Assembly (NCBI RefSeq): GCF_964656455.1
Contig: NC_135715.1
Coordinates: forward strand, 166,686,437-166,750,436
DNA length: 64,000 bases
Direction: 5' to 3'
Origin: Halichoerus grypus
Lineage: Eukaryota; Chordata; Mammalia; Carnivora; Phocidae
Below the pieces are notes generated by a model, which saw only the letters and a list, made by a program, of their open reading frames with translations, was not told where the DNA came from and made no database searches. This document shows positions 10,601 through 23,800 of the stretch, in pieces (within the stretch, counting starts at the first letter, position 1; every line of letters begins with the position of its first letter). The position numbers and the translations under genes were made by a program.

Positions 10601-13600
10601 GTTGAGAGAAGCATATCAAAATATTTAAGAGTGAGTGGTTATGCTGTCTGCAATTTACTTTAAAATACCTTAGCAAAAAATAAATTAGATGAAATAAATA
10701 TGGTAAAATATTAGCAAATGTCAATTCTGGGTAATATGTGTATGTGTATATATATATACAATGTTCTGCTTTATTTATGAAAAAATTTTTGTAATAAAAT
10801 TTTTCCTCATGTCTATGAAAGAAAATGAAATGTAAATGCAAATACCTGGTTTTAAAATGATTCAAGTAGTTAAAAACAAAGCCCAAAATATTATTCTTCA
10901 CAAATGTATGGTTACACTGTGTTATGGTTACATTATATTATCAGTTCAGTTATAGAACTGAAAAGAGACAAAGTTGGAGTTTCCAAATTCTAGATTGTTC
11001 TGTGTAAATATCATGGTTTGACAAGCTTGGACCATGGGTGTGGCAATGGAGGTTTTGAGAAGTGCTAGGGTTCTGGATGCATTTTGGCTGCTTAATTGCC
11101 CCCACTCCAAATCTTTATACTTGATTCTTGAGGAGAGTAGAGCTTGTGAGAATTTTGTTTGAGATGAGTGTTAGACTCAAATTACTAGAATTATTGATAA
11201 AAAGAAAAAAAAGAATTATTGGTAAAAAGAAAAAAAAGAATTATTGGTAAAAAGGCAAACTCAAATCTTAGAGCTTACCTGGGAAGCTCTATCTGTTTCA
11301 GGTATCATATTTTTTAACAGCAAGTTTTTAAAATCTAGGGTAAAAAATGTAGCTACAACTATGATAGAATTTTACTACAGTTGTTCACAATGAATTCCAA
11401 TGTTTCTTATGTATTAATTGCTATAACTCATATATAGCAGAATCACTAAAATATTTTTAATTTATGCAAATCAAATGTTCCTCTTAATGGACCAGGTGAG
11501 ATGGATGAATCTTAGGACATTTGCATCGTATCTACCCCATTCTAGTTTCCACAACTACCAATTTGTTTTACATTTTGCTGCAGGTGGAGACCTAAAATTT
11601 TGTATTTTGAGCGCATTTACTGTCTGGTTCCAATTGCATTTTTGTTTATTTGCTTTTTAATTTTTTTCTTTATTAGAGGGAAATTGTTTCCCAGAATGGG
11701 ATGGACTCATTTGTTGGCCCAGAGGAACAGTGGGGAAAATATTGGCAGTCCCATGCCCTCCTTATATTTATGACTTCAATCATAAAGGTACTGAATTTTT
11801 CTGAAATGATTAATTTGGAACAGTGCTGGGTGGCTAGGGCAGGAAAGCCAAGAGAACTGAGCGATCTCAATGTTCTTCTTCATGTCTTTACAGGAGTTGC
11901 TTTCCGACACTGTAACCTCAATGGAACGTGGGATTTTATGTACAGTTTAAATAAAACATGGGCTAATTATTCAGACTGCCTTCGTTTTATGCATCCAGAT
12001 TTCAGCATAGGAAAGGTAATGATAATTTTTGTATTTGTGAACCCCATAGGGAAAATGGGATAATATTTTTATACATTTCTTGATTGCCAACTATTATATA
12101 TAAAAACCCCTTTATTCTAGGACACAAATGTCCTAAAAGATAAAAGCAAGGTTGGAATCTTTTTAGCTATCCAGTTAAGGAATGGTGTAGGACCTGAAAC
12201 ATTCTAGTATTTTCTTTAGGTTAGAGTTATCTGGCTAAGATATACGCATATATACTTATAAGTATGTGTCTGTGTGTATTATGTTATAGTACATTATGTT
12301 TACATTATATTATGCTATATTAAATATTTTGCTTAAAAATCGAAATAGGTAGTCAGCAACATGATTTATGATTTCTTTTTTGTTACCTATGAATGGCTAC
12401 ATCTCATTTCACTCTATATTCCTAAAGGAGATTTGTATTTTAAAGATGTATTTGTTGGGGCGCCTGGGTGGCTCAGTCGTTAAGCATCTGCCTTCGGCTC
12501 AGGTCGTGATCCCAGGGTTCTGGGATCGCGCCCCGCATCGGGCTCCCTGCACAGCGGGAAGCCTGCTTCTCCCTCTTCCACTCCCCCTCCTTGTGTTCCC
12601 TCTCTTGCTATGTCTCTCTCTGTCAAATAAATAAATAAAATCTTTTAAAAAAATAAAGATGTATTTGTCATTTCATAAGATTGGCCAGTAGGTGATTTCT
12701 TTAGTATATGAAAGATCAGAGTTGTAGAATCAAGGAGAAGCAAAGGGCATCCCATAGGTCTTCCAGATGACACCTTAATTTTACACATGAGTAAACTCAG
12801 AACCAGAGATTAGGTGTTAGTCAGAGTGACCCAGCTCACTGATGACAGGATCTAAAGCTGAATCCTGATCTCCAAATTCCTCATCAGTGCTATTTGCAGT
12901 ATAGCAATCATATGTAAATGTTGGAAACTTCTAGATAATCACTTTTAAGTGATAGGTGGTGCTTTAAGTCATGCTTAAATTCCTGTCACTCAGACTTCGT
13001 GAGTAAAATGCATGATGATATATGCATATGATGTTAGGAGTTAATATGATAAATGGATGTATAAGTGGCTTTTATGGGGATCCTGAGAACAGTCTATCAT
13101 ACATAAACTCTACCAGCATTTTTCTTTATGCTTGATGTTTTTGGAAGGAGGGGGCGTAGGGAGAGCAGTAAGGGAAGCAGTGAGTTGAAGATTTCTTTGA
13201 TTTTGCACTAATAATCAGGACTTCCTTTCTTTTTTTTTTTTTTTTAAGATTTATTTATTTATTTTTTGACAGAGAGAAAGACAGCAAGAGAGGAAACACA
13301 AGCAGGGGGAGTGGGAAAGGGAGAAGCAGGCTTCCCCCGGAACAGGGAACCTGATGCTGGGCTCAATCCCAGGACCCCGGGATCACAACCTGAGCTGAAG
13401 GCAGACGCTTAATGACTGAGCCACCCAGGCGTCCCTAATCAGGACTTTCTTAAGATTTTTAAAATTTATTTATTTGAGAGAGAGAGCAGAAGCAGAGGGA
13501 AAAGCAGACTGCCTGCTGAGCGGGGAACCCCCGCTTTTGGGGCTTGATCCCAGGACCCCGGGAGCATGACCTGAGCCAAAGGCAGACGCTTAAGTGACTG

Positions 13601-15425
13601 AGCCACCCAGGCACCCCGTAATGAAAGTTTTTATAAAAGCAACAAGAAGTAAAAAAACAAAAAAAGTGTGCATTGAGAATAAGCATCTTTATTGGGGGGA
13701 AATAAGTCTAAGATTTTTTAAACATCTATTGTCTTGTTCCTTAAATAATTTCCTTATTGTTGGTTTGACAAAATGAGACAGTTACTTTTATTTACTTATT
13801 TTTCAGCTTTCATATTTTATTATTATTTTTTAAATTAACATATAATATATTATTTGTTTCATGGGTACAGTTCTGTGATTCATCAGTCTTATATAATACC
13901 CAGTGCTCATTACAACACATACCCTTCCCAATGTCCATCACCCAGTTACCCCATCCCCCCAGTCCTCCTCCCCTCCGGCAACCCTCAGTTTGTTTCCTAA
14001 GATTAAGAGTCTCTTAGGATTTGTCTCCCTCTCTGGTTTCATCTTGTTTCATTTTTTCTTTTCTTTCCGTATGATCCTCTGCCTTGTTTCTTAAATTTCA
14101 CATATCAGTGAGATCATATGATAATTGTCTTTCTCTGATTGACTTATTTCACTTAGCATAATACCTTCTAGTTCCATCCATATCACTGCAAATGGCAAGA
14201 TTTCATTCTTTTTGATGGCTGAGTAATATTCCATTGTGTATATACGCCACATCTTCTTTATCTATTCATCTGTCGATGGACATCTGGGCTTTTTCCATAG
14301 TTTGTCTGTTGTGGACATTTCTGCTGTAAACACTGGGGTGCATGTGCCCCTTCAAATCACTATGTTTATATCCTTTGGATAAATACCTTGTTGTGCAATT
14401 GCTGGGTCATAGGATAGCTCTATTTTCAAATGTTGAGGAACCTCCATACTGTTTTCCAGAGTGGCTGCACCAGCTTGCATTCCCACCAACAGTGTAGGAG
14501 GGTTCCCCTTTCTCCGCATCCTCACCAACATCTGTCATTTCCTGACTTATTAATTTTAGCCATTCTGACTGGTGTGAGGTGGTATCTCATTGAGGTTTTG
14601 ATTTGTATTTCCCTGATGCCAAGGATGTTGAGCACTTTTTCATGTGTCTGTTGGCCATTTGGATGTCTTCTTTGCAGAAATGTCTGTTCATGTCTTCTGC
14701 CTATTTCTTAATTGGATTATTTGTTCTTTGGGTGTTGAGTTTGATAAGTTCTTTATAGGAGGCAGTTACTCTTAGTAAAAAGATGGGAAAGAACTCTTCT
14801 GATAGGCCATAAGGTTATTAAATTCGTTAGAGTATTATATTTAAAACAGCAGCATACTGTAGAAATTACCATATAATCCATCTCATGTTTAAAGGTTAAA
14901 TGAACTTCTGCAAAGCAATTTAGCAATATGTGTTTAAAAAACTTCAAAGCGGTCATATCCTTTGATCTAGTAAAGTTACTTCTAAGATTCAAGTATAAGG
15001 ATTTGGAGTGGTGGGAATTGAGTGGACAAAATGTTCTTTGGACCATTGATTTTTATAGTGAATATTCTGAAGAATTTAAGTTTATTCTGAAGAATTTAAG
15101 TTTCCAGTGAAGAACCTTCCAGAGAAGGTTAAATAAACTCATATAAATGTTTTTTGTAAAGAGTTTGTGGCCTTAGAAAAATTCCTTTGTTATACAGTTA
15201 ACAGAAAAAAAAATCAGGTAATAAAGTTGTATGTAAATTGGGAATGTAGATGCTCAAAACAATAGAAAATGCTGCATAGAGATAGAATGAAAAGAAATAC
15301 ATGAAATACAGTGTTTCTTTTTGGTTGATAGGAATTCAGGAGATCCTCCCCCCTTTTGTGTTTCACACATTATCCAAATATTTTCTCTTTTCTTTTATTT
15401 TCTTTCTTTCTTTCCTTTTCTTTCT

Positions 15426-15464
<39 letters not shown>

Positions 15465-15511
15465 CTCTTTCCTTCCTTCCTTCCTTCCTCCTTCCTTCCT
15501 CCCTCCCTCCT

Positions 15512-15551
<40 letters not shown>

Positions 15552-17824
15552 CTTTCTTTCTTTCTTTCTTTCCAGTAGACTCTACACCCAGCGTGGAGCC
15601 CAACATGGGGCTTGAACTTGTGACCCTGAGATCAAGACCTGAGCTGAGACAATAATCTGACCCTTAACTGACTGAGCCACCCAGGCACCCCCAAATATTT
15701 TCTATAAAAAGTTTTAGTATTTTATTAACTGATAAGAATATGTAGTAAACAGTTTTTTTTTTAAAGGAACAAGAGGCAAAATCTTTTGCTTTCAGTTAGG
15801 AAAAGTAACTGAGTAAGATGCAAAATCAGTAATTTGTAATAACTCATCAGTGAGCTGAGGATGCCAAGAAGTCTAAACGATCCTAAGTCTAGAAGTGGGC
15901 AAGCCCTTCCTATAAAAGACACCCATGACTGCTATTAATCCCTGGGTCTGTAGCAGAAGAGGAACAACCAGGTCATAGAAGGGGATAGAAAGAAAAGAGC
16001 CAGGCTCTTAAGCCAATAGTTTTTTTTTTTTTTTTAAGATTTATTTATTTATTTGAGAGAGAGAGAGAGAAAATAAGCAAGCTGGGGGGGGGGGGCGGTG
16101 CAGAGGGAGAGAGAGAATCCTGAAGCAGACTGCTGAGCCAGATGCGTGGCTGGACCCCAAGACCCTGAGATCATGACCTTCGCCGAAACCAAGAGTCTGC
16201 TGCTTAACCAACTGTGCCACCTAGGTGCCCCTTAAACCAACTTTTAACAGACAAGGGTTAGCATACGGGCTTAGAATCCCAAGTAGTGAGCCCCATGCAC
16301 AGTGAGCTATCACCCACCAGCCAGTTTTTCCCCATGGGGCCTTCACTGAGTGCGTGCAGGCCATGTGCAGAGGCTGGGGACAGCACAGGTGGGCTAAGAG
16401 AAATTTCCCAAGAGGTGCAAAGTACTCTCAGAGTGAAAGGCAGCAGTTAGCCAAAGTCATGGGACAGAGCAGCGGAGCTGAGAGACATACTTTAAGGCGC
16501 GTGGTGCATGATTGCTACAGCCCGCATGCCAGGGAGGGGCAGGAAAGCAAAGTAAAATCCCTAGCAACTCAAAAAACTGATGGATAGTTTAAATAGCAGC
16601 AATAGTGCTATGGCTTGGAAAATGTCAGGTGGACTAAAATCCACAGAATGGCCACTAGAGGCTGCTAGTGCTAAAATCTCGAGGTCAGCTGAACAAGTCT
16701 TGATTCTGCTCTCAAAACGCAAAACCAGGATCACAAAAAACATAAAATAAAAACTACAACAAAGCTCAACTTAGTTTAACAACAGAGTAATCCAGCTTCC
16801 TTACCCAAGAAACCTGACGGAGGAAGAGGTCTGCCTTTTCAGGCAGTTGACATCATATACTTTAGTCTCTACTGTTCTTTTACTTACAGGGCCTGGAATG
16901 TGATACAAAATTACAAGGCAGGGACCCAAAATCTGGAGTAAAAATAAGAGCAGAAAAAACTAGATGATCCAGATGTTAGAATTTGCAGATAAGTACTTAA
17001 TAATAACTATTATTAATATGTTAGATGATTTGGTGAAAAAGGTACATAAAACAGATGGGAAAATCAGAGAAAAACTTCAAAAAATAATAAAATGGAAATT
17101 CTAAACTTGAAATATTCAATTCCAAAATGAAGAATTCATTTAATATGCTCAATAGCATACTAGATACAGTATGATAAAGGATTAATGCCCTTAAAGAGAG
17201 GTCGATAGAAATTTTCCAACTGAATATTAATAAATATTTTAATTTATTTAGGAGAAAAAATAAATTAAAATAACGGAAGCATCTGAGGCTTATGAGACAG
17301 CATGTAATTGTCTAACACATGTGAAATTAGAGGTAAAGAGAGAGAATTGAACAAAATAAATATCTGAGGAGACAATGGCCAAGAATTTTCTAAGTGGATG
17401 AAATAAATCAACCTATACATTCCAGAAATTTAGCAAACCCAAGGCAGGATAAATTAAAAGAAAATCATACTTAGATATATCATAGTTAAACTGCTGTAAG
17501 TCACAGTCAAAAGAAAAATGTGGACAGAGAAAAAGGGCATATTAGGGAACAGCAATAAAAAAGATGTCTGCCTTTTAGTCAGGAAACAACGGAGGCTGGA
17601 ATATAATGGGATGACATCTTTAAGGTGATAATATGCATAAAGATAAAGGGAAAATAATGATACTTTTCAAGCAGAAAACATATGACAGAATTCATCTTCA
17701 TCATACCTTCAGTATAGGAAATGCTCAAGAAAGTTCTCTAGGTCAAAGAGAAATATGCCAGATGGGAACATAGATTAGTAGGAAGGAATAAGGAAGACCA
17801 AAATGGGTATATATATATGTATAC

Positions 17825-17856
<32 letters not shown>

Positions 17857-20800
17857 ATATATATATATATATATATACACATATATGAATAAAAATGACA
17901 GGCTAAAATAATAAACAAAACTGTATTCTTATCATCCTTATTTACTACTGTACTTATATCTATCTTTATATCTTTATAATTCATTTAAAAGTCTATTGAC
18001 TGCTTAAAGCAAACATAGTGGTCTCTTACTAAGGTTTATAAATTATGTAGACAAAATCTATTATATGTGCTGCTGAAGTGAGCACTATGTAGACAAAATC
18101 TAAAAGGGCAAAGGCTGGGAAGCAAAATTGAATATACATTTGTAAACTCTTTATGTAGTTTGTGAAATAGTTCAATATTATTTAAGTGGAGGCTCTGATA
18201 AGTTCAGGATGCATAATTTCTAAAAATTAACACAAGTGAAAGATTAAGAAATACTTAATTGACACCACACCCCAAATAAAAGGTAAGGAAGTAGGTACAA
18301 AGGAACAAAGACTGGACATCTAGAATGCCAATACCAATGTGTTATATTTAAGCCCAACATAGCAATGATTGTGTTCAATGTAAATGAACTAAACAATCAC
18401 TTAAAAGACAGAATGGGTAATAAATGTGTAACTTAAGTATATACCGTCTGCAAGAAATGTACTCTAAATATAAAGATACAGATAAATGTGAAGATAATAG
18501 ATTTGTTGAAATTAAAAGGGTGGATGAGTTATATGCAGTGCTTACCCTAAGCATAAGAAATGGCTAAGTAGACTTCAAGACAGAGTATTACTAAGTTGGA
18601 GGGACATATCAGAATGGTAAAAGAATCCATTTACCAGAAAGAAATAATGATCCTAAATATGCATGCATTTAGGAGCTTCATATTGCATAACGCAAAAATT
18701 GTCAAAGCAAAAGGGAGTCATGGTCAAATCCCACCACGTTGAAATATATCAAAATGCCATTCTCTTAGTAATTGGTAAAACAATTAGACAAAAACTTCCA
18801 TAGGATAACCTTTCACACAATTTGACGAAAATGCCACTTATATAGAATACAAACACTACAAAATTCACATTCTTTTAAATTACACATCAAAGCTTCTTCA
18901 AGATTGAACATATGCTGGACTATAAACAAGTGTCAATAAACCTGAAGATTAAAATCACACAGAGTGTATTTTCTGACCACAAAAGAATTAATTGAAAATC
19001 AATTGAAATAAAATATGTGGACAATTCACAAATTGTTGGAATATATGCCATCCATGGCAAAAGTTTGAACTGAATAATTATGAAAGTTGAATATATCAGA
19101 AAATGGGGGAAACAACAAAAGCAGAGCTTGAAGGAGATTTACAGCTTATCATATGCTTGATTAAATTATAGCTTAATTATATGCTTGATTATAGCTTAAT
19201 TAGAAAAGAAAGGTAAGCATTCAGTAATCAAAGGCTCTACATTAAGCTGTACAATGTAATACATAGATCAACCACCAAAAGCACTATATAAAAAGGGACA
19301 TCAAAATGGAATTCTACAAAATGTTCAAGTGACCCACAGGGTGGCAGGAAAAATTAAACAGAGAAATGAAAAATAGAACAATAGAAAATAAAAAAATAAA
19401 ATGATGGACTTAGCCTTAACATATCAATATTATATTTAAAAAATGGTCTAATTATACCAATTAACAGAGATTGAAAAATTTATTAAAAAATGTGAACCAA
19501 GGGACGCCTGGGTGGCTCAGTTGGTTAAGCGTCTGCCTTCGGCTCTGGTCATGATCCCAGAGTCCTGGGATCGAGTCCCACATCGGGCTCCTTGCTCAGC
19601 AGGCAACCTGCTTCTCCCTCTACCTGCTGCTCCCCCTACTTGTGCTCTCTCTCTCTCTCTCTGGCAAATAAATAAATAAAATCTTTATTAAAAAAAATGT
19701 GACCCAAATGTAAGCTGTCTACAAAGTTTGAAACATTTTATATATACTGATATACATAGGTTACATACATACCATGCAATACTATTCAGCAATAAAAAAG
19801 AACAAACTTGATCTATACAACAGCTTGAATGTATCTTGAGGTCATTATTGTGAGTGAAAAAAGCCAATCTCAAAAGGTCACATACTGTATGATTCCATTT
19901 CTGTAACACTTACGAAGTGACAAAATTATAGAGGTAGAAAATATTAATGGTTGCTAGGTGTCAGGGATGCTGGGGAAGAGGGGTCTATGGGTGACTTTAA
20001 AGGACAGCACAAGGCACGTCTTCAAGGTGGTGTACAATGGTTCTGTATCTTGATTGCAGTGCTGGTTACAAAAATTTACATATGCGATAAAATGACACAG
20101 GACTATAAACACACAAAGTGCACCATGTCAAATTTCTGCCTTTGATATTTTAGTATAATTATGTTAAGATGTAACCATTGGAGAATACTGGGTGAAGGAT
20201 AAATGGCACTTTTTTACTATCTTTTCCAGTTCTTGTGAATTTATAATTACTTTTAAAAATTACAAAGGAATGGACCATTGATTCATGTAACAATATTGGT
20301 GAATATCAAAAACAGTATGTTGACAAAAAGAGTATATACTAAGTATATACTATCTAATTCTAAGAAGTCTAAGAACAGTCAAAAAGTACATGAAGTACAT
20401 GAACAGATGATGCCAATTTGTGATGACAGAAATTGGAACAGTAGTTACCTGGGAGTGAATGGTGGGTGGTTTTTTGGCTGGCAAGTTGCACAGCAAACAT
20501 GGCTTGTCAAAGCCCATCAAAGTGCTCACTTAAGACCTGTATATTTTATTTCATGTAAATTACAGCTCAATAAAAAACTTAAGGAAAACTAGAAATAATA
20601 TTCCAAAAATGACATATTGTTTTTACTAGTTTCCTCTTACAATAGCCCTGTAACACGTTTTGTTTACTTCAACTATCACGTTAGGTATACAATTCCAATT
20701 AATTAAAATGGACAGCACAAAAATTCACGAGATAAATATTGCAACATTTAATTTGACCTCACTTAAGCAAGAAATGTTGAATATTATTATTATTATTACA

Positions 20801-23800
20801 TCTTTATCTCTGACTTGAGGGGTGTCTGGGTGGCTCATTTGGTTAAGTGTCTGCCTTTGGCTCAGGTCATGATCTCAGGGTCCTGTGTGGGGCTCCCTGC
20901 TCAGCGGGGAGCCTGCTTCTCCCTGTGCCTTCCTCCTGTTCATGCCCCCCCCCCCCCGTCTCAAAAAAATAAATAAAATCTTAAAAAAAAAACCAAACCC
21001 TCTGACTGGAATTTAGGAAATAAAAGAAAGGCTGGATGAATAATCTATGTTATATAAATGTGATAACACATTGCCTGTCTCTAAACAGGAAGAAGCATGA
21101 TTTTTAAGTTTATCTACATCTACTTGTTAAAAGCTATTTTTCTAATTAAATCTCTTCCCCTTCAGCAAGAATTCTTTGAACGCCTCTATGTCATGTACAC
21201 AATCGGATATTCTGTCTCCTTTGGTTCCTTGGCTGTGGCTATTCTCATCATTGGTTACTTCAGGTGAGTGATTCCCAATCCCTTTCTCCATGAAGGGACA
21301 GGTTCTGTGTCCTACGCATAGAAGATGCAGAGGTCTCACAATTTCTGGCCCAAATACTTTTCCCAGCACAAGTTTTTGAATTCAGCCTAGTGTTATAATA
21401 TTATTTGGCTTTGAAAATTTATTTTTCATGAGGAAATTCAGGGTTTTTATTATTGTTGTTTAAAAACTAAAAAAAAATCTTTAAAAATATCAAAGCAGTA
21501 TGAAACCATTAAGCCTATAGATCTGCACTACAGTGTATTTGTTTGCAAGGGGCTGCAGAGTAGAGCAGAATGAGCTACAAAGATTTTCATTCATGATGCA
21601 AAGACTTCATTCTTCCCAAATGATTTTGGTGCCATTGGACAGAAATTCATTTTAAATAATCTCCCAAATGATCTGATATTGTATCTAAAGAAGTTGTATT
21701 TATTGCTTCTGTTATGGTTTATTTTTGTCCGCTGAATTTTGCCCAATTCAATACAATTTAATGTAAATCAGTACAAAATTTTGAGCACCAATATCGAGAT
21801 AAAACAGTGCACAACATGGGGTGCCTCGGTGGCTGTCATTAAGTGTCTGCCTTCGGTTCAGGCCACGATCCCAGGGTCCTGGGATCGGGCCCCGCATCTG
21901 GCTCCCTGCTCGCAAGGAAGCCTGCTTCTCCCTCACCCACTTCCCCGCTTGTGTTCCCTCTCTTGCTGTATCTCTCTCTGTCAAATAAATAAATAAAATC
22001 TTTAAAAACAAAACAAAACAAAAAACAGTGCACAACATGCATGGGAAATGTGTACTCATGATGCTTGCAGCTGGTTTGTGATACACATAGCTGAGAAAAC
22101 AGTGTACAGTGTGAGAAATGGTATGATTCAGGTGGTGTATGGTAATTGGGAAGGCAGAGTATGGGGATGAAGTGAAATCTCAAAAGATGCATGACTGTAA
22201 ATAAGATTTAACCAAAAGAGAACACTGGGGGACAGAATTCCAAACCTAAGTTTAGATCAAAAGCATGGAATATTTGAGAAAGCAGAGTTTTGGTGCAGCT
22301 AAGTGATAGGCAGTGAGACTGGAGTGGTAAGCAGGGTTGAGAATGTTTTGAGACCTGTGGGTTATATGAAGAAATTTGAACTTTACCCTAAGAGTGATGA
22401 GGAGCCATTGAAGGATTTTAAGCAGAAGAGTGACATGAAAGTCACTTGTGAGGTGGAGTGTGAGTTGGTGGGAGGCATGATAGGAAGCCCATTTGGAAGA
22501 GGCTGTTAGAGTAACTCAGGACAAGAAGATGGTGGCCTGGCCAAGGGCAGTGGCTTTGAGGATTGGATAGAAAGGGAAGATCTTGAGGTATATTAATTAA
22601 GACAATACAATTTTAGGAATTTAGTGCTAAATTATGCATGGGAAAAGGAATGAGGGTAGATGACATATTTAAAAAACAAAATGTTTTATATTTTGTTTCC
22701 TATCATCTTATAATCCCCTCTTCCTCGAAACTTCTTATACCTATTTTTGCTGTTTTTCTCTTTGGATTTATCACTACCTAATGTACTATCTGATGTTTTA
22801 CTTATCTTTTTATTTTGTTTATTTCTTTTTCTTTTCTTTTTATTTTTTATCTCTCCCTCTAGAATGTAAAGCCACATGAGAACATTTATTTATTTATTTA
22901 TTTTTTGCTCATTGTAGCATTCTTAGTGGTTGTAATGTACCTGATATATAGTGATGCTTAATATATATTTGTTGAATTAATAAATAAATGACTAGTTTAA
23001 TATTCCAACTACTTCTTCTAAAGCAATTACTCATCTTATGACAGTATAGTTTATATATCCAAAACTTTTTCTTTATTGATTCACTAGTCCATTGACACAA
23101 CAAGCTTTTTCTCTGCCATATATGATAGACTCTTTTTAGTATTGATGGAGGACAAATTAAGATATGTTACAGACTAGAAAAGCAGTATATATGAGAGACT
23201 GACTCATTAAATGATTATCAAACAAAATATTGTTAATACTATAATACAGTCTTTTATAAAGGGTTTTGGGAACACCAAAGAGGCTAAAACTGACTAGATA
23301 AGAGAGAGAGACTTCCCAGAACACACTGACATGTGAACTGATATTGCAATGATGAGAAGGAATTCAGTATATTCCAGATGATGGGAACAGAATGTGCAAA
23401 ACTGAGAGGTAGGGAGGAGCAGGGTAGACTCTGGGAACATAGAAGAGTCCCATGTGAATGCATCATTTGATGCATAGGGTGGAGTGGCCATATAGGAATG
23501 ACTAGGAAGAAACTAGATTTTGTGGCACTGGTTTTGCCGGTCTTTGTCAAAGGCTTTGAATTTTATCTTGTAATGGTAGAGAATAGGGAGATAATGAAGT
23601 TTTTAAAGGAGAAGGGGAACACAGATTTGTGGAATTATGGAGGGGTTCCTCAAGACAGCCTTGTGAAATTGGCTTGGCAGTATTATCCTATTTTACAGAC
23701 CAAGAAACTGAAGTTCAGTGTCCAAGGTCACAAAGTCATAGGTGGTATGGCTGGAAACAGAACTGTCATCTTCCAATTCCTATCCAGAGTTCATCCCATT

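Larger units (their letters stand above)
4684..11676 (+). other. PTH2R: PTH2R intron 2
   Basis: 6,993 bp. Contents in order: a SINE beside exon 2, a possible LTR fragment with a 44-bp repeat (about 5100-5540), an L1 3' end plus SINE (5819-6751), a SINE (7004-7200), the first copy of a duplicated block (about 7660-8010), a SINE with a TATC run, an MLT1-like LTR (9472-9907), an antisense L2 (about 10015-10510), the second duplicated block (about 10665-11025) and a 25-bp tandem repeat (11188-11255). Nothing recognised at 7220-7650, 8020-8540, 8800-9470 and 11260-11640. Confidence 0.85.
16800..20590 (+). mobile_element. Ancient L1, sense, internally deleted
   Basis: The order follows an old L1: ORF1-like region and inter-ORF text (ggaaacaacggaggctggaa near 17582), ORF2 endonuclease region (gaatgtactctaaatataaag-like text at 18450-18980), a SINE at 19501, and an L1 3' end (cagcaataaaaaagaacaaa at 19788, tgtatcttgattgcagtgct at 20044). 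A second 3'-UTR-like stretch runs to 20590. The reverse-transcriptase part is missing. Degenerate. Confidence 0.7.
12016..21165 (+). other. PTH2R: PTH2R intron 4
   Basis: 9,150 bp with SINEs at 12456, 13229, 13452, 15386, 16021, 19501 and 20819, a MIR remnant (about 12770-12890), an antisense carnivoran L1 3' end (13783-14759) and an ancient sense L1 (about 16800-20590). Nothing recognised at 12900-13200, 14770-15370 or 15710-16010. The block 16240-16790 is GC-richer and unclassified; it may be the 5' part of the ancient L1. Confidence 0.85.

Noticed and set aside
11701..12063. 120-aa frame over exons 3-4
   Set aside because: Uses the wrong frame of exon 3 and reads through the 106-bp intron; only its exon 4 part is the real receptor frame.
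12456..12520. tRNA-like heads of the SINEs as possible tRNA genes
   Set aside because: They have A- and B-box-like text but no complete cloverleaf and are always fused to the SINE body.
15301..15655. Overlapping 78-104 aa frames rich in Ser, Phe and Leu (and Lys/Glu/Arg on the other strand)
   Set aside because: They are translations of a (TTTC)/(TTCC) microsatellite in a SINE tail, open in several frames only because the repeat lacks stops.
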